Origin: Armatimonadetes bacterium UBA1398
GTDB lineage: Bacteria; Armatimonadota; Zipacnadia; UBA1398
Assembly: GCA_002305165.1 (NCBI GenBank)
Contig: DBQI01000025.1
Coordinates: forward strand, 88,958-152,957
Direction of reading: 5' to 3'
DNA length: 64,000 nt
In this document: positions 52,102 to 61,322 of the stretch, in pieces
Layout of the letters: the number at the start of each line of letters is the position of its first letter
How positions within the stretch are numbered: position 1 is the first letter of the stretch
Translations under genes and position numbers: made by a program
The notes under the pieces: generated by a model
Databases searched by the model: none
Told to the model about the DNA's origin: nothing
Seen by the model: only the letters and a program-made list of their open reading frames with translations

Positions 52102-53222
52102 CGGATCTCTGAACCCTGGGCAGCGTCTATCTCATACACGATGGTTGAGTCATCAAGACCCCGTAAGCCCGTGCAGTAGGCTACTAGATGGCGAGCACTG
52201 GGGTTGAGGCCTTCGGGAAACTCGACGCGCGGGAACTGCATGAGACCGTAGAGGCGTGGGGACAGAAGGCACATGGAGGAGATGGCATCGATAGGCAGGC
52301 TCGCACAGCGCTGCCACGTAGAGAGGTCCTCCGACCCCATCCAGATGTGAGCATGCCTGGTGTCGTTCTCGCCTCCCGGCTCCGCGGTGGTGGCGACGAA
52401 GAAGCGACTCCCGACTTGGCATACACCGAAGCAGGAGTTCTCCGCCTCCTGTACACGGTGGAGCCTCCCAGTGGCCTTGTCAATCACGGTGATGGCGTTG
52501 GCGGCATACGGCGTATCGGTTGCCGTGACGAGGGAGTCGGGTGTTGGTAGCAGACGGTAGAATCGGGATTCCTGATCGCCTCGGAGCACCTCGCGGACAT
52601 CGCCGAAGTCGCTCGAAGCGTGCAACAGCCGACATTCGCCGGGACAGTCTCCGGTGGCGATCCAGAAGCAGTCGGACCAACGGTCGTAGGCAATGGCATG
52701 AACGTGTTTTATGGCACCTGCTGGGAAGGTGTAAACCGGGTGCCAGGAGAGACCACTGTCAGCACTCCCGTAGATATGGACCTCGACCCGCTCAGGGTTG
52801 TTGAAGTACTCCCCAAAGCAGGCGAAGCCAGAGGGGGCAGAGGCGAGTGACACGGGCCGTGTGCCGCGCGTGATGTGCCGTACACGCGCGGCAGTCTGGG
52901 AGTCCGCTGTGACTCGGTAGATGCCCTTTCTGTAGACGAGCAGCCTGGTCAGGTCAGGGAGAATCGTCAGTCGGGAGATGGAGGCGCGAGTGAGGCGCCG
53001 ACCCAACCGAGTAGCACCGGCCAGTCTCAGACGTGGCGAGTGAATCTGTAGTGTGCAGTCATGGTGCAGCGTGCGGCCTAGGTCATCGGTGCGGAGGAGA
53101 CGGGTGCCCCGTGCTAAGTAGAGGAGGCCGCCATGGAACAACAGCGCCCGCGCCCCTCGGAGCACGCGCACGGGCTTCAGAGTCAGGGATAGCGGGCCGC
53201 CAGTAGCTGCCCTGGGAAGCAT
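52098..53222 (-). CDS. Sialidase-fold (BNR-like beta-propeller) protein of polysaccharide loci
   Basis: A 374-residue predicted beta-propeller with no signal peptide. It contains FGEYFNNPERVEVHIYGSADSGLSWHPVYTFPAGAIKHVHAIAYD, with an Asp-box-like SADSGLSW, then FWIATGDCPGECRLLHAS. The same combination recurs in uncharacterised proteins of exopolysaccharide clusters. Sialidase catalytic residues are not obvious, so hydrolase activity is uncertain; it may bind or edit a sugar chain. Its stop overlaps the sugar transferase start by 4 bases (ATGA). Confidence 0.72.
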   Translation of the reverse strand: MLPRAATGGPLSLTLKPVRVLRGARALLFHGGLLYLARGTRLLRTDDLGRTLHHDCTLQIHSPRLRLAGATRLGRRLTRASISRLTILPDLTRLLVYRKGIYRVTADSQTAARVRHITRGTRPVSLASAPSGFACFGEYFNNPERVEVHIYGSADSGLSWHPVYTFPAGAIKHVHAIAYDRWSDCFWIATGDCPGECRLLHASSDFGDVREVLRGDQESRFYRLLPTPDSLVTATDTPYAANAITVIDKATGRLHRVQEAENSCFGVCQVGSRFFVATTAEPGGENDTRHAHIWMGSEDLSTWQRCASLPIDAISSMCLLSPRLYGLMQFPRVEFPEGLNPSARHLVAYCTGLRGLDDSTIVYEIDAAQGSEIR

Positions 53223-53242
53223 GTTTCCAGGGCAATGATCGG

Positions 53243-54481
53243 TCAGGATGGGTCTGGCAGCCCTTCTACCGGTGTCGCGGCATCTCTGAGTGCGCAGGCG
53301 AACGTCCGAGCCTGTTCGCGGCGCTCGAAGCGCGCTTCCACATAGCTCCGGGCGGAGCGACCCATACGGGCGGCCAATGCGGCATCGTCGCGCAGTCGCA
53401 GTACCGCCGCAGCAAGTGCCTGGGGATCGCGAGGCTGAACATACATCCCGCCGTCGGCCTCCTCCAGCACCGCCCGGATGACTCCGTCAATCGAAAACAC
53501 GGTGGGTCGGGCCGCGGCCATGTAATCGAAGACTTTGTTGGGATAGACGTTTGCGTAGATAGGGTTGGGCTTCAGCGTCGCGAGACACACATCAGCGGCG
53601 GCCAGCACGTCGGGCATCGCCGACTTCGGTTGGGCTCCAACACATCGGACGTTGGTCAGATGCCGCTCCACAATCGTCTCCTCGCAGGCCCTTCGTGTGT
53701 TGCCGTCGCCAACGAGCACAAAGACGATGTCGTGATGGGCGCGCAGAGTTTCGGCAGCATCGAGGATCACCGGAATATCGTTGGCAACGCTGATAGCGCC
53801 CGCGTACAGAGCGACAAACCTGCTCTGCAGGTCGTTGCTCTGCCGGAAGGCCTCCCCACGGGAGTCGGGGTCGAACTGGACCGTCTCGACGCCGTTCGGA
53901 ACCACCGCTATTCGGTCGGGTTGCACGCCTTTGCGTTCCGCCAGATAGCCCTTGTACGCAGGCGAGTTGACGATGATGCGGCTGGCTCGCCGGTAGAGGA
54001 ACCGCTCCAGGGCAAGGAACGCGCTGATCGCTAGACGGTTACGGAGCACCCCGCCCTGAACCAGGGTATCAGGCCACAGGTCACGGACCTCCAGCACGAA
54101 GGGGCGCCGTCGTATTGCCGATGCCAGCCAAGCGGACGCAGCCTGGAACATAGGGGGCGAAGTACCCATGAAGACGTCCACGTCTCTCGCCCGTAGGGCA
54201 GCCAGCAGAGACGACACAGTGAAGCCAATGAACGCAACCAGACGCCAGAACACACTGCGATGGAGCGTGGCTGGGGTTCGAGCGCGTATGACCCGGATGC
54301 CCGGAGTACTGGCGGAGGTCGCAGCCTTCTCGAGCTTGCGTCCCGTCTTGTAGTTCACATCGCTGGCCACAACCGTGAACTGAAAACCCTCATCGACGCA
54401 GTGCGAGGCCAGCTCGTAATGCCTTGTGCCGCCGGGATCGTCGGGACCAGCATAGGCCTGATGTATGAGCAACACATGCAT
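53243..54481 (-). CDS. Glycosyltransferase family 4 protein (WcaI/WbuB-like)
   Basis: GT-B fold retaining glycosyltransferase, 412 residues, starting at the ATG at 54481 (MHVLLIHQAYAGPDDPGGTRHYELA). The N-terminal domain shows the GGTR donor/acceptor loop and VDVFMGTSPPMFQAASAWLASAIRRRPFVLEVRDLWPDTL, typical of the WcaI/WbuB branch. The C-terminal domain shows VVPNGVETVQFDP, ALYAGAISVANDI, FVLVGDGNTR and PNPIYANVYPNKVFDYMAAARPTV with the donor-binding Lys and Glu-type positions. It likely adds a sugar to the lipid-linked repeat. It follows the heparinase-like gene by 5 bases. Confidence 0.9.
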   Translation of the reverse strand: MHVLLIHQAYAGPDDPGGTRHYELASHCVDEGFQFTVVASDVNYKTGRKLEKAATSASTPGIRVIRARTPATLHRSVFWRLVAFIGFTVSSLLAALRARDVDVFMGTSPPMFQAASAWLASAIRRRPFVLEVRDLWPDTLVQGGVLRNRLAISAFLALERFLYRRASRIIVNSPAYKGYLAERKGVQPDRIAVVPNGVETVQFDPDSRGEAFRQSNDLQSRFVALYAGAISVANDIPVILDAAETLRAHHDIVFVLVGDGNTRRACEETIVERHLTNVRCVGAQPKSAMPDVLAAADVCLATLKPNPIYANVYPNKVFDYMAAARPTVFSIDGVIRAVLEEADGGMYVQPRDPQALAAAVLRLRDDAALAARMGRSARSYVEARFERREQARTFACALRDAATPVEGLPDPS

Positions 54482-54486
54482 GGGGG

Positions 54487-56739
54487 TCAGTAGCCCTTCC
54501 CGCTGACAGGGGACACACGTACCCGTACACGGCTGAGCATCTGCCGCATGGTAGGATCGACGCTCCAGTGAACGGTGACAGTTCGATCCGCAAGATGGAC
54601 ACGCATCCAATCCCGCTCGAACGACACACATGCCTCTGGCGGCCCGAGAAGCGACCAGAAGGTGCACCCTGAGGCCTTTACTCTGGCCGATAGGCTCAGG
54701 GCCGCCTCCCTGTCGAGGTAGTGGGCGGCGCGCCACCCTTGGGCGGACTCCTCCTCGGCCCGTATGAGATGGAGTTCCGGCGCGGCGAACAGGCATCCCA
54801 ACCGAACTTGGTACGGGCCCGAGGGCGTACTCAGCAGCACCCGACCCTCGTCCGGGAACCACTCATGTGGCCAATCCCCCAGCAGCCAGTGCAGGCGGTA
54901 CATATGATCATCCGCCCCTGTAAGGCGGTCGAGGACCAGCCAGTGCTCCTCCCCGACCCTGACCACGGCGCGGCGGTAACTGACCGGATCCGCGAGCCGC
55001 TGGTAGGCGTTAGTCTCGCCCTCCAGGTAGGCTAGCCTACCACGTGACGAGCGCAGACCTGCTGTGATCCGCGCTGCCGCCCATGGTAGTGAGAGGAAAC
55101 TCGACACTCTATCGCTCTGGCCCCGCCCATCGACGTCGACCGTGTTGTGCATGGCGGCCAGACCGAAGTCGTGCCCCCATGGCTCGGGTGGGTTGTAGCT
55201 GTAGGTACCCGCATCGGTAGCTGTGTTCTGCCCTCTCCACCAGATGTCGACGTGCAACTGATCCTGCTGACCGGGCCGATGTCCTGGCGCATAGTCTCCA
55301 CAGCGCATGAGGGCGAATCCAGTATGGGTGCGCAGCGTGTAGTAGCCACGCGTGGCTGCGCGCAGGTCGGTTCTGGGGGTACGGGGAGCGGTGGGTTGCC
55401 GTGTAGGAGCGGAGTCGGTGGCGGGGGGGGAGGAATGACCGCGGGTAGCGTCAGAAGGCAAGTGTCTCGCCGTCTCAACCACGGACGGTCCACATAGCCA
55501 CAGCGACTCCTCGTCCCAGGGGCCGGGAGCGAGTAGACGCTCGCCGCGAGTGAGGAACGCAGCGGACTGGACGACCGGCCGGAAGTCGCGGTAGCCAGCG
55601 TTACTGAGCGGCAGGATGAGTGCTCCGTCGGAGGAGCCGTAGAGAGGAACCTCGCCCGACTCGTCGTCCTGAAGCTGATAGAGGAACTCACCTGCACGAC
55701 GAACGCGCCCCTGCAGTGTGAGGCTCAGGGGCTGACCATTCGTCGCGCCGAGGGCGATACCCCAGAGACAGTCGTGCAGCATGAGCCGTTGGTAGACGAC
55801 GGAGTGCTGCGAGCAACTGCCGTCGTCGTAGATCAGGCGCAAGACCTCGCGCTCAAGTAGCCGCGCGCCGAGATCACGCCAGGACCGTGCGGCAGCGAAC
55901 TCCGGAAACAGGAGCCCCGCCGTCCAGAGCCCCATCGCTTCACTGATGCCGTGGTTATTCCGTTGGCTTAGGGCGTACCCGATGTTGGCACGGATCCTGC
56001 GCGCCGACACCGCGGCGAGCTGGCCGAGCATGGCCACGCGCTCGGGGGTAGTCGCGGGACTGTCCAGGAGACCGTAGAGCGCGAAGCACGATGCCATGAG
56101 GCGCAGGGCGACCTCTTGGCCACACATCCAGTTGGGACCGGTGTTGGGTGGGTTGTGCGCGCGCCAGTCCTCGAAGAGCCGCCAGAAGGCCTCGGCGTAC
56201 CTCTCGTCGCCCGTCCGCCAGTAGGCGCGGACGAGGGTGTAGGCCCAGGCGAAGCGACTGAGTTCCCAGACGCACTTGATGTCGCCATAGCCAGTGGTGC
56301 CGATGCGACTCCAGTGGATCGCGGTGGGGGCACGCTCGCCCGTGAAGTGGTTCCGATGCCAGTCAGCCGGGAATCCAGCATCCAGGCGATGGCACGAGAA
56401 GAAGCGGAAACGACCTCCGAGGATGGCCTCCGCTTCGTCGATCGGGGTGGAGTCGCGATCGTCGAAGCCAGCGAGCAGCGGCTGGTAGCGCTGCCGGTCA
56501 GTGGGCTTGAACAGGAAAGCGGGAGCTGCGGGAGAGCACCGGTAGTCAAGGTACCGCTCCGGCTCCGAGAGGGACTCTTCCGCCAGGAACCGCCGGAGAG
56601 GCACCGCCTCCCACGCTGTGGCGGGGGTGCGGCGCGTCAGAGCCCCCGAACGTCGAGCGACGGCGTAGTACGCCCGGTAGGCGCACCATCCAGGCCCCAT
56701 GTGGCGGAGGATCTGCCACGCTAGGCTCACCGATCGCAC
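54487..56739 (-). CDS. Heparinase II/III-family protein
   Basis: Polysaccharide lyase-like protein of 750 residues with the (alpha/alpha)-toroid plus beta-sandwich architecture. Helical part: WELSRFAWAYTLVRAYWRTGDERYAEAFWRLFEDWRAHNPP, QRNNHGISEAMGLWTAGLLFPE (candidate catalytic Asn-His), SCSQHSVVYQRLMLHDCLW (Gln-His-Tyr region). The heparinase II/III C-terminal sandwich is marked by QDQLHVDIWWRGQNTATDAGTYSY and MHNTVDVDGRGQ. It has no signal peptide. In exopolysaccharide loci such proteins often sit next to the two-domain dehydrogenase gene, as here (13-base overlap). The probable role is modifying or clearing the uronic-acid-containing chain. Confidence 0.88.
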   Translation of the reverse strand: MRSVSLAWQILRHMGPGWCAYRAYYAVARRSGALTRRTPATAWEAVPLRRFLAEESLSEPERYLDYRCSPAAPAFLFKPTDRQRYQPLLAGFDDRDSTPIDEAEAILGGRFRFFSCHRLDAGFPADWHRNHFTGERAPTAIHWSRIGTTGYGDIKCVWELSRFAWAYTLVRAYWRTGDERYAEAFWRLFEDWRAHNPPNTGPNWMCGQEVALRLMASCFALYGLLDSPATTPERVAMLGQLAAVSARRIRANIGYALSQRNNHGISEAMGLWTAGLLFPEFAAARSWRDLGARLLEREVLRLIYDDGSCSQHSVVYQRLMLHDCLWGIALGATNGQPLSLTLQGRVRRAGEFLYQLQDDESGEVPLYGSSDGALILPLSNAGYRDFRPVVQSAAFLTRGERLLAPGPWDEESLWLCGPSVVETARHLPSDATRGHSSPPATDSAPTRQPTAPRTPRTDLRAATRGYYTLRTHTGFALMRCGDYAPGHRPGQQDQLHVDIWWRGQNTATDAGTYSYNPPEPWGHDFGLAAMHNTVDVDGRGQSDRVSSFLSLPWAAARITAGLRSSRGRLAYLEGETNAYQRLADPVSYRRAVVRVGEEHWLVLDRLTGADDHMYRLHWLLGDWPHEWFPDEGRVLLSTPSGPYQVRLGCLFAAPELHLIRAEEESAQGWRAAHYLDREAALSLSARVKASGCTFWSLLGPPEACVSFERDWMRVHLADRTVTVHWSVDPTMRQMLSRVRVRVSPVSGKGY

Positions 56740-58889
56740 GCGGGCGGCACCCCCCTCAGCGCAAGCCCGACCTCGATGGTGGCGCGGCTGACCTCAAGCA
56801 ACTCCTCGATCTCGATCAGCGGGCCCTCACCCTCAGTGATGCGCCGGACGAACTCAGCCGCCCAGGCCTCCTGGCCCTTGTCCTGTCGGAACGCCGGCAG
56901 CCGCGGCAGGCCCTTCCAGCCATAGCCCTCCAGCCGTCGATAGTTGTCCATCACCAACACGCGCCCGTCGCAGAAGACCTCGACACGCTCCTTGGGGTAG
57001 GCCTTGTGCCCGTTCGCGAAGTAGTGGACCGTGCCGAGAGACCCATCCTCGAAGGTCAGTGTAATGGTCGCCTTGTCATCGCGCACGGGGGCGCCGGAGT
57101 CCCGGCCAACGCAGCGACCCTCTACCGAGGCGATGGGGGAACCAGCAAGGTGGCGCAGGAGGTCGATGAAGTGGCAGCCCTCGCCGATAATCCGTCCGCC
57201 GCCGACCTCAGGGTCCTGAGTCCAATGGCTTGGTGGAATCGCGCCCGCGTTGACGGTCATGACCATGCACTTGGGGCCGGTGAGCGGAGCCAGGAGCGCC
57301 CTCATCCGCACGACATGGGGCGCCATCCGTCGGTTGAACCCTACGGTCAGGAGGGGGGCCACATCCTGCCGAGACGCCGACTCGAGGGCGGCCTTGATCT
57401 CGCCCAGCTCCTCAAGGGTCAACGCGAGGGGCTTCTCGACGAATACATGCTTGCCCGCCTCCAGGGCGCGAACGACCAACCGGGCGTGGCTGTTGTGGCG
57501 CGTCGCGATAACCACCGCGTTCACGCGCTCGTCAGCAAGGACGGCGTCGGTGTCCGTGGTAGTCTCATGGGCGCCGAACTTCCGGGCGGCGTAGCTTCCG
57601 CTGACGCCCCCGCTGGAGGCGATGGTGACGATCTGGGCCCCGGCCTTCGTGAGGGCGGGCAGGAGCACGCGGCTCGCGTAGTTCCCGGCACCGATCACGC
57701 CCAGCCGCACGGGGCCCTGGGGTGCGGACTGCATATAGCGGACTCGTCGCGCCCGAAGGCGCTTCTCCGGCTTCGACGCTTCATCCGGATACTCGAGCAC
57801 GATCCCGAGGGATGGGGCGCCGGACGTCAGGAGCTCGTAGGCCGCTGGGGCCTCATCGAGGCCGAACCTGTGGCTGATGAGTGGCCGCACGTCGAGCCGC
57901 CCCGTCGCGAGCATATCAAGGACGGCTTCGAAGTTCCGTTGCTCCGTCCAGCGGACGAACCCGAGAGGGTAGTCGTGCCCTTGCTCCTCGTACGCGGGGT
58001 CGTAGCGTCCCGGGCCGTAGGAGCAGGACACCTGGAAGGTGAGTTCCTTCTCATAGAAATCCGCCCGAGACAACTCGAGGCCGACAACCCCGACGAGCAC
58101 CACTCGGCCACGCTTCCGGCACATCTGGGCTGCCTGATGGACGGGCTCATTGCTCTTAGTGGACGCGGTGATGATGACGCCGTCCACGCCCTGCCCACGA
58201 GAGAAGGCCTGGGCCCTCGCGACCGGGTCCTCTCCCGCGGAGAGATCGACGGTCTCGGCCCCGAAGCCGCGAGCTAGCTCCAGCTTGGCGGAGTCCATGT
58301 CAACGCCAAGCACGCGGCACCCATGGGCGCGCAGCAGCTGGACGGTGACCAGGCCGATGAGACCGAGGCCGGTGACGACGAAGCACTCCCCGAGGGTGGG
58401 CTGCGCGAGTCGGATCCCCTGTAGGCCTATAGAGGCGAGGACGGTGAAGGCGGCTGCCTCGTCGTCGACCTCGTCGGGGATCCTCGCACAGAGGTTCCGG
58501 GGCACACAAACGACTTCGGCGTGAGAGCCGTTGGAAACGACTCGATCGCCGACCTCCAGGCCTTCGACGCCGGGGCCCACCTCCAGAACCCGTCCCGCGT
58601 TGCAGTAGCCTAGGGCGAGGGGGGCATCTAGCTTGCTCTTGACCGCGTCGAGGGTGGTGAGTAGCCCGTCGGCTCGGACTTTGTTGAGGACATCCCTCAC
58701 CTTGTCGGGTTGCTGCCGCGCCTTATCCAGCAGGCCTGATCTCCCGAACTCGACAAGCATGCGTTCGGTGCCCGCGGAGACGAGGCTGCGGCTAGTTCGG
58801 ATCAGCACATGCCCCGGCCGCACCGCGGGACACGGCACCTCGGCGACGCTGGTCATACCATCCGAGAGGGACTGAAGGACTTGCTTCAT
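56727..58889 (-). CDS. Two-domain dehydrogenase: zinc-type MDR alcohol dehydrogenase fused to Gfo/Idh/MocA oxidoreductase
   Basis: Fusion of two NAD(P)-dependent domains, 720 residues. Residues about 1-360 are an MDR/threonine-dehydrogenase-like domain (VSAGTERMLVEFGRSGLLDKARQQPDKV, VTGLGLIGLVTVQLLRAHGCRVLGVDMD). Residues about 385-715 are a Gfo/Idh/MocA domain (VRLGVIGAGNYASRVLLPALTKAG, EAGKHVFVEKPLALT with the catalytic Lys, GGRIIGEGCHFIDLLRHLAGSPI). This fusion recurs in exopolysaccharide clusters beside heparinase-like genes; it probably handles a nucleotide- or polymer-linked sugar. It heads the leftward unit of overlapping genes down to about 49.8 kb. Confidence 0.9.
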   Translation of the reverse strand: MKQVLQSLSDGMTSVAEVPCPAVRPGHVLIRTSRSLVSAGTERMLVEFGRSGLLDKARQQPDKVRDVLNKVRADGLLTTLDAVKSKLDAPLALGYCNAGRVLEVGPGVEGLEVGDRVVSNGSHAEVVCVPRNLCARIPDEVDDEAAAFTVLASIGLQGIRLAQPTLGECFVVTGLGLIGLVTVQLLRAHGCRVLGVDMDSAKLELARGFGAETVDLSAGEDPVARAQAFSRGQGVDGVIITASTKSNEPVHQAAQMCRKRGRVVLVGVVGLELSRADFYEKELTFQVSCSYGPGRYDPAYEEQGHDYPLGFVRWTEQRNFEAVLDMLATGRLDVRPLISHRFGLDEAPAAYELLTSGAPSLGIVLEYPDEASKPEKRLRARRVRYMQSAPQGPVRLGVIGAGNYASRVLLPALTKAGAQIVTIASSGGVSGSYAARKFGAHETTTDTDAVLADERVNAVVIATRHNSHARLVVRALEAGKHVFVEKPLALTLEELGEIKAALESASRQDVAPLLTVGFNRRMAPHVVRMRALLAPLTGPKCMVMTVNAGAIPPSHWTQDPEVGGGRIIGEGCHFIDLLRHLAGSPIASVEGRCVGRDSGAPVRDDKATITLTFEDGSLGTVHYFANGHKAYPKERVEVFCDGRVLVMDNYRRLEGYGWKGLPRLPAFRQDKGQEAWAAEFVRRITEGEGPLIEIEELLEVSRATIEVGLALRGVPPACDR

Positions 58890-58932
58890 GGGTAGTGGGT
58901 AGCCTTCCGTGAGACTTCGGATCGCCGGATGC

Positions 58933-58938
58933 TAGAAT
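58933..58938 (+). promoter_or_regulatory. Putative -10 box for the nucleotidyltransferase gene
   Basis: TAGAAT lies 35 bases before the preferred GTG start at 58973, placing transcript initiation near 58945. The upstream -35 region is weak. Its position inside the apparent ATG at 58937 argues against that ATG being the start. Confidence 0.4.
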
Positions 58939-58972
58939 GATGCCCGAACACGCACCCTTGGAGGTTGCTGTA

Positions 58973-60010
58973 GTGCGCCGAGACCGTGAGTGGAAGCTGT
59001 TCCTGGACCTGTGCGCGCCGCTGTCGCACGAGGTCGGCGACCTCCCCGAACCTGACGAGTGGCCGCAGATGCTGGGCCGACTCGAGCAGACGCGCTTCGA
59101 GGCGTTGGCCTACCACAACCTGAGGGCACGCGGACTCGACGATGCCGTGCCGGCGGAAGTGATGGTGCACCTTCGGGCCGCGAACGCCCAAGCCCTCGCG
59201 CGGTACCACCTGCTGGGCGAGATGGTCTCGCCCCATCTCGAAGCTCTTGCCCGCGAGGTCGACTTCCTGGTGCTCAAGGGCGCCGCCTGGGCCCACACCG
59301 TCTACCCCGAGCCCCACCTTCGTCAGTCTGGCGACATCGACCTGTTGGTGCGCGGAGAGGAGCAAGAGCGCGCGAGGCAACTGCTCGAAGGAAGGGGGTT
59401 CGAGTATAGCTGGGTATGTAGCGATGACCACGGGCCGGAGTTCTCGCTGGCGGTGCCGCAGAGCGGTGTCGCCTATCTCGAACTGCACCCATGCCTTGGT
59501 CAGGCCTCGGATCACCCGCATGTCGATCCTGCGGAGGCCTGGGCGCATGCAGAACCTGTACCGGTGTGGGGAAATGCGTGCCGCACGCCCAATGCCGAGG
59601 TGAGTATTGCACACCTGGCGGCCCAGCTGGCGTCCGACATCTATTCGAGGCCCTATGTCCGCTACCTTGTCGATCTGCACCATTTGGCGGGTGGCAGTAG
59701 CATCGCGATCGATGAGCTTGCGCGCATACTGACCGCCAGCGGCCTCCGAGGTCTGGCTCACTGCGCCGCCACGCTTTCGGGTGTCGACATCGCTCTACCT
59801 CGCCCTAGCCTGGAGGCCCGGTTGGCTGCAGCTATAGTTGCCGCGACGGGATGGGAGGTTCGGCTCGCAATGCCGACCGGTTGGTGGGGCATTGCGAGCC
59901 GTGTCGCCGCGCTAATGCTCTTCGACCGCTACAAGGATCGAGCGCTGCGGCTGCGCAGTTACGCTACCCACGTGTGGGACAGACTACGGCGCAGTAGTAC
60001 ATGTGGGTAG
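58973..60010 (+). CDS. Nucleotidyltransferase family protein (PF14907-type)
   Basis: A 345-residue protein of the uncharacterised nucleotidyltransferase family common in polysaccharide and HprK/PqqD loci. The hallmark is LVLKGAAWAHTVYPEPHLRQSGDIDLLVR near residue 90: KGxA-x-YP-x2-R then DIDLLV, with the metal-binding acidic pair. LELHPCLGQA and the helical YVRYLVDLHHLAG follow. I choose the GTG at 58973 because GGAGG sits 8 bases before it; ATGs at 58937 and 58940 are in frame but overlap a possible -10 box. It is the only rightward gene in the polysaccharide locus, between two leftward blocks. The substrate is unknown. Confidence 0.82.
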   Translation: MRRDREWKLFLDLCAPLSHEVGDLPEPDEWPQMLGRLEQTRFEALAYHNLRARGLDDAVPAEVMVHLRAANAQALARYHLLGEMVSPHLEALAREVDFLVLKGAAWAHTVYPEPHLRQSGDIDLLVRGEEQERARQLLEGRGFEYSWVCSDDHGPEFSLAVPQSGVAYLELHPCLGQASDHPHVDPAEAWAHAEPVPVWGNACRTPNAEVSIAHLAAQLASDIYSRPYVRYLVDLHHLAGGSSIAIDELARILTASGLRGLAHCAATLSGVDIALPRPSLEARLAAAIVAATGWEVRLAMPTGWWGIASRVAALMLFDRYKDRALRLRSYATHVWDRLRRSSTCG

Positions 60011-60035
60011 GCGGGCAGCAGGCGGCGGAAAACCC

Positions 60036-61190
60036 CTATAGGAGTTCGTCCAGGAAGGGCTCTCCGCTCGCCACTGCCTCAAGTGCTAGCAGCTGCCGCC
60101 GCCACTTCTCCTGGGGCGAGACGTAGTTGGTGGCGAGCGTCGCCCTTCCCCTTTCGACCAGTGACTGCCGCAGTTGGCTATCGGTGAGCACTCGCGCGAT
60201 CGCTGCCGCAGCCGCAGCGGGATCGAAGGGGTCAACGAACAACGCCCCATCGCCGCAGAGTTCGCGAGCGAAGTCGAGGTCCGAAGTGATAAGGGGCACT
60301 CCTGCGGTGAACGCCTCGGGGTACGTCGCCGTCGAACACTCCAGCCAAGTTGGGAGGAAGACAGCGTCCGAGAGTGCGTAGAGCCGAGCGATATCGGCGT
60401 GTGGCACTGTGCCTAACGTGCGGACCGAGTCCTGGACTCCGAGGCGCGCGGCATCCGCCACTATCGTGCGCCATCCCTCGCTAGAAGACGGTACGGTGAG
60501 CAGGAACCTGAATGGGATGCTGAGCAGAGCCTGAAGTCGTGCAGCGACGTGAGGCACTATCTCTAGATTCTTGTGAGTATAGTGCGCGGCGGGAACCGCG
60601 ATGAGCTTCGTGGCTCTGGGTGGCTTCGGCACCTGACTCCGTAAGCACTCCAAGAAGAATGGGCTGTACGTATTTGCTATAATGGCTATCCTATCGGGCG
60701 CAATCCCTGCTATGCGACTGAGGCGTTCTCGTACGGTTCGCGACTCTGCGATGAAGCGATCCCCCCTGCTTACCGCGAAACGGTCCTTCGCATTGTGCAG
60801 GCGTATCCGGAGCCGACCGCAGTTGGGATAGCGATTGAGGACCTCAGGGTAGATCATATGACCTCGAGCAAATCCTTGAATGTGCGGCCCGGGGGGCACC
60901 CAGTATGCGGGTCCAAACACGGCGAAGGTCACATCTGGCTTGCACTGCCGGTATGCAGAGATCAGAAGGCGTTGAGCGTGCCAGAAGCGGCTCCGTCCGG
61001 CTGTGGGTACAGTGCGGACCGATGCCATTGCCTCGAGCACTTCGGCCGGGCACTCCCGCGCGAGGTTGGCTGACAGAACTGCGTGCCACTGCGTGCCATG
61101 TGTGGCTGCATTCGAGAGGAGGGCCAGGCCGACCTGGACCCCCCCGCCGTGCATCAGAGCGGTGGCATCGAGGAGGACGTTCATGGACAT
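60036..61190 (-). CDS. Glycosyltransferase family 4/1 protein
   Basis: GT-B glycosyltransferase of 384 residues. The N-terminal domain has a Gly-rich loop (LMHGGGVQVGLALLSNA). The C-terminal domain has RIAIIANTYSPFF, KLIAVPAAHYTHKNLEIVPHVAARLQ (the typical stretch before the donor site), GTVPHADIARLYALSDAVFLPTWLECSTATYPEAFTAGVPLITSDLDFARELCGDGALFVDPFD with the E-x7-E-type donor motif, and a terminal helix. Two ATGs are possible (61190, 61184); the second has AGGG at a better distance. It adds one sugar of the repeat unit; donor unknown. Confidence 0.88.
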   Translation of the reverse strand: MSMNVLLDATALMHGGGVQVGLALLSNAATHGTQWHAVLSANLARECPAEVLEAMASVRTVPTAGRSRFWHAQRLLISAYRQCKPDVTFAVFGPAYWVPPGPHIQGFARGHMIYPEVLNRYPNCGRLRIRLHNAKDRFAVSRGDRFIAESRTVRERLSRIAGIAPDRIAIIANTYSPFFLECLRSQVPKPPRATKLIAVPAAHYTHKNLEIVPHVAARLQALLSIPFRFLLTVPSSSEGWRTIVADAARLGVQDSVRTLGTVPHADIARLYALSDAVFLPTWLECSTATYPEAFTAGVPLITSDLDFARELCGDGALFVDPFDPAAAAAAIARVLTDSQLRQSLVERGRATLATNYVSPQEKWRRQLLALEAVASGEPFLDELL

Positions 61191-61322
61191 ACCCTATGGG
61201 ACCAAGAGCATGGAATGAGCAGTGAACTGTGCCGCATTGCGATGGGCGATGACATCATGGTGCATGCTGCCAAGGGGTGGTGCGCACCTGGTGCGGGGCC
61301 CCCGCGTTCTGTATGGAGGCCA

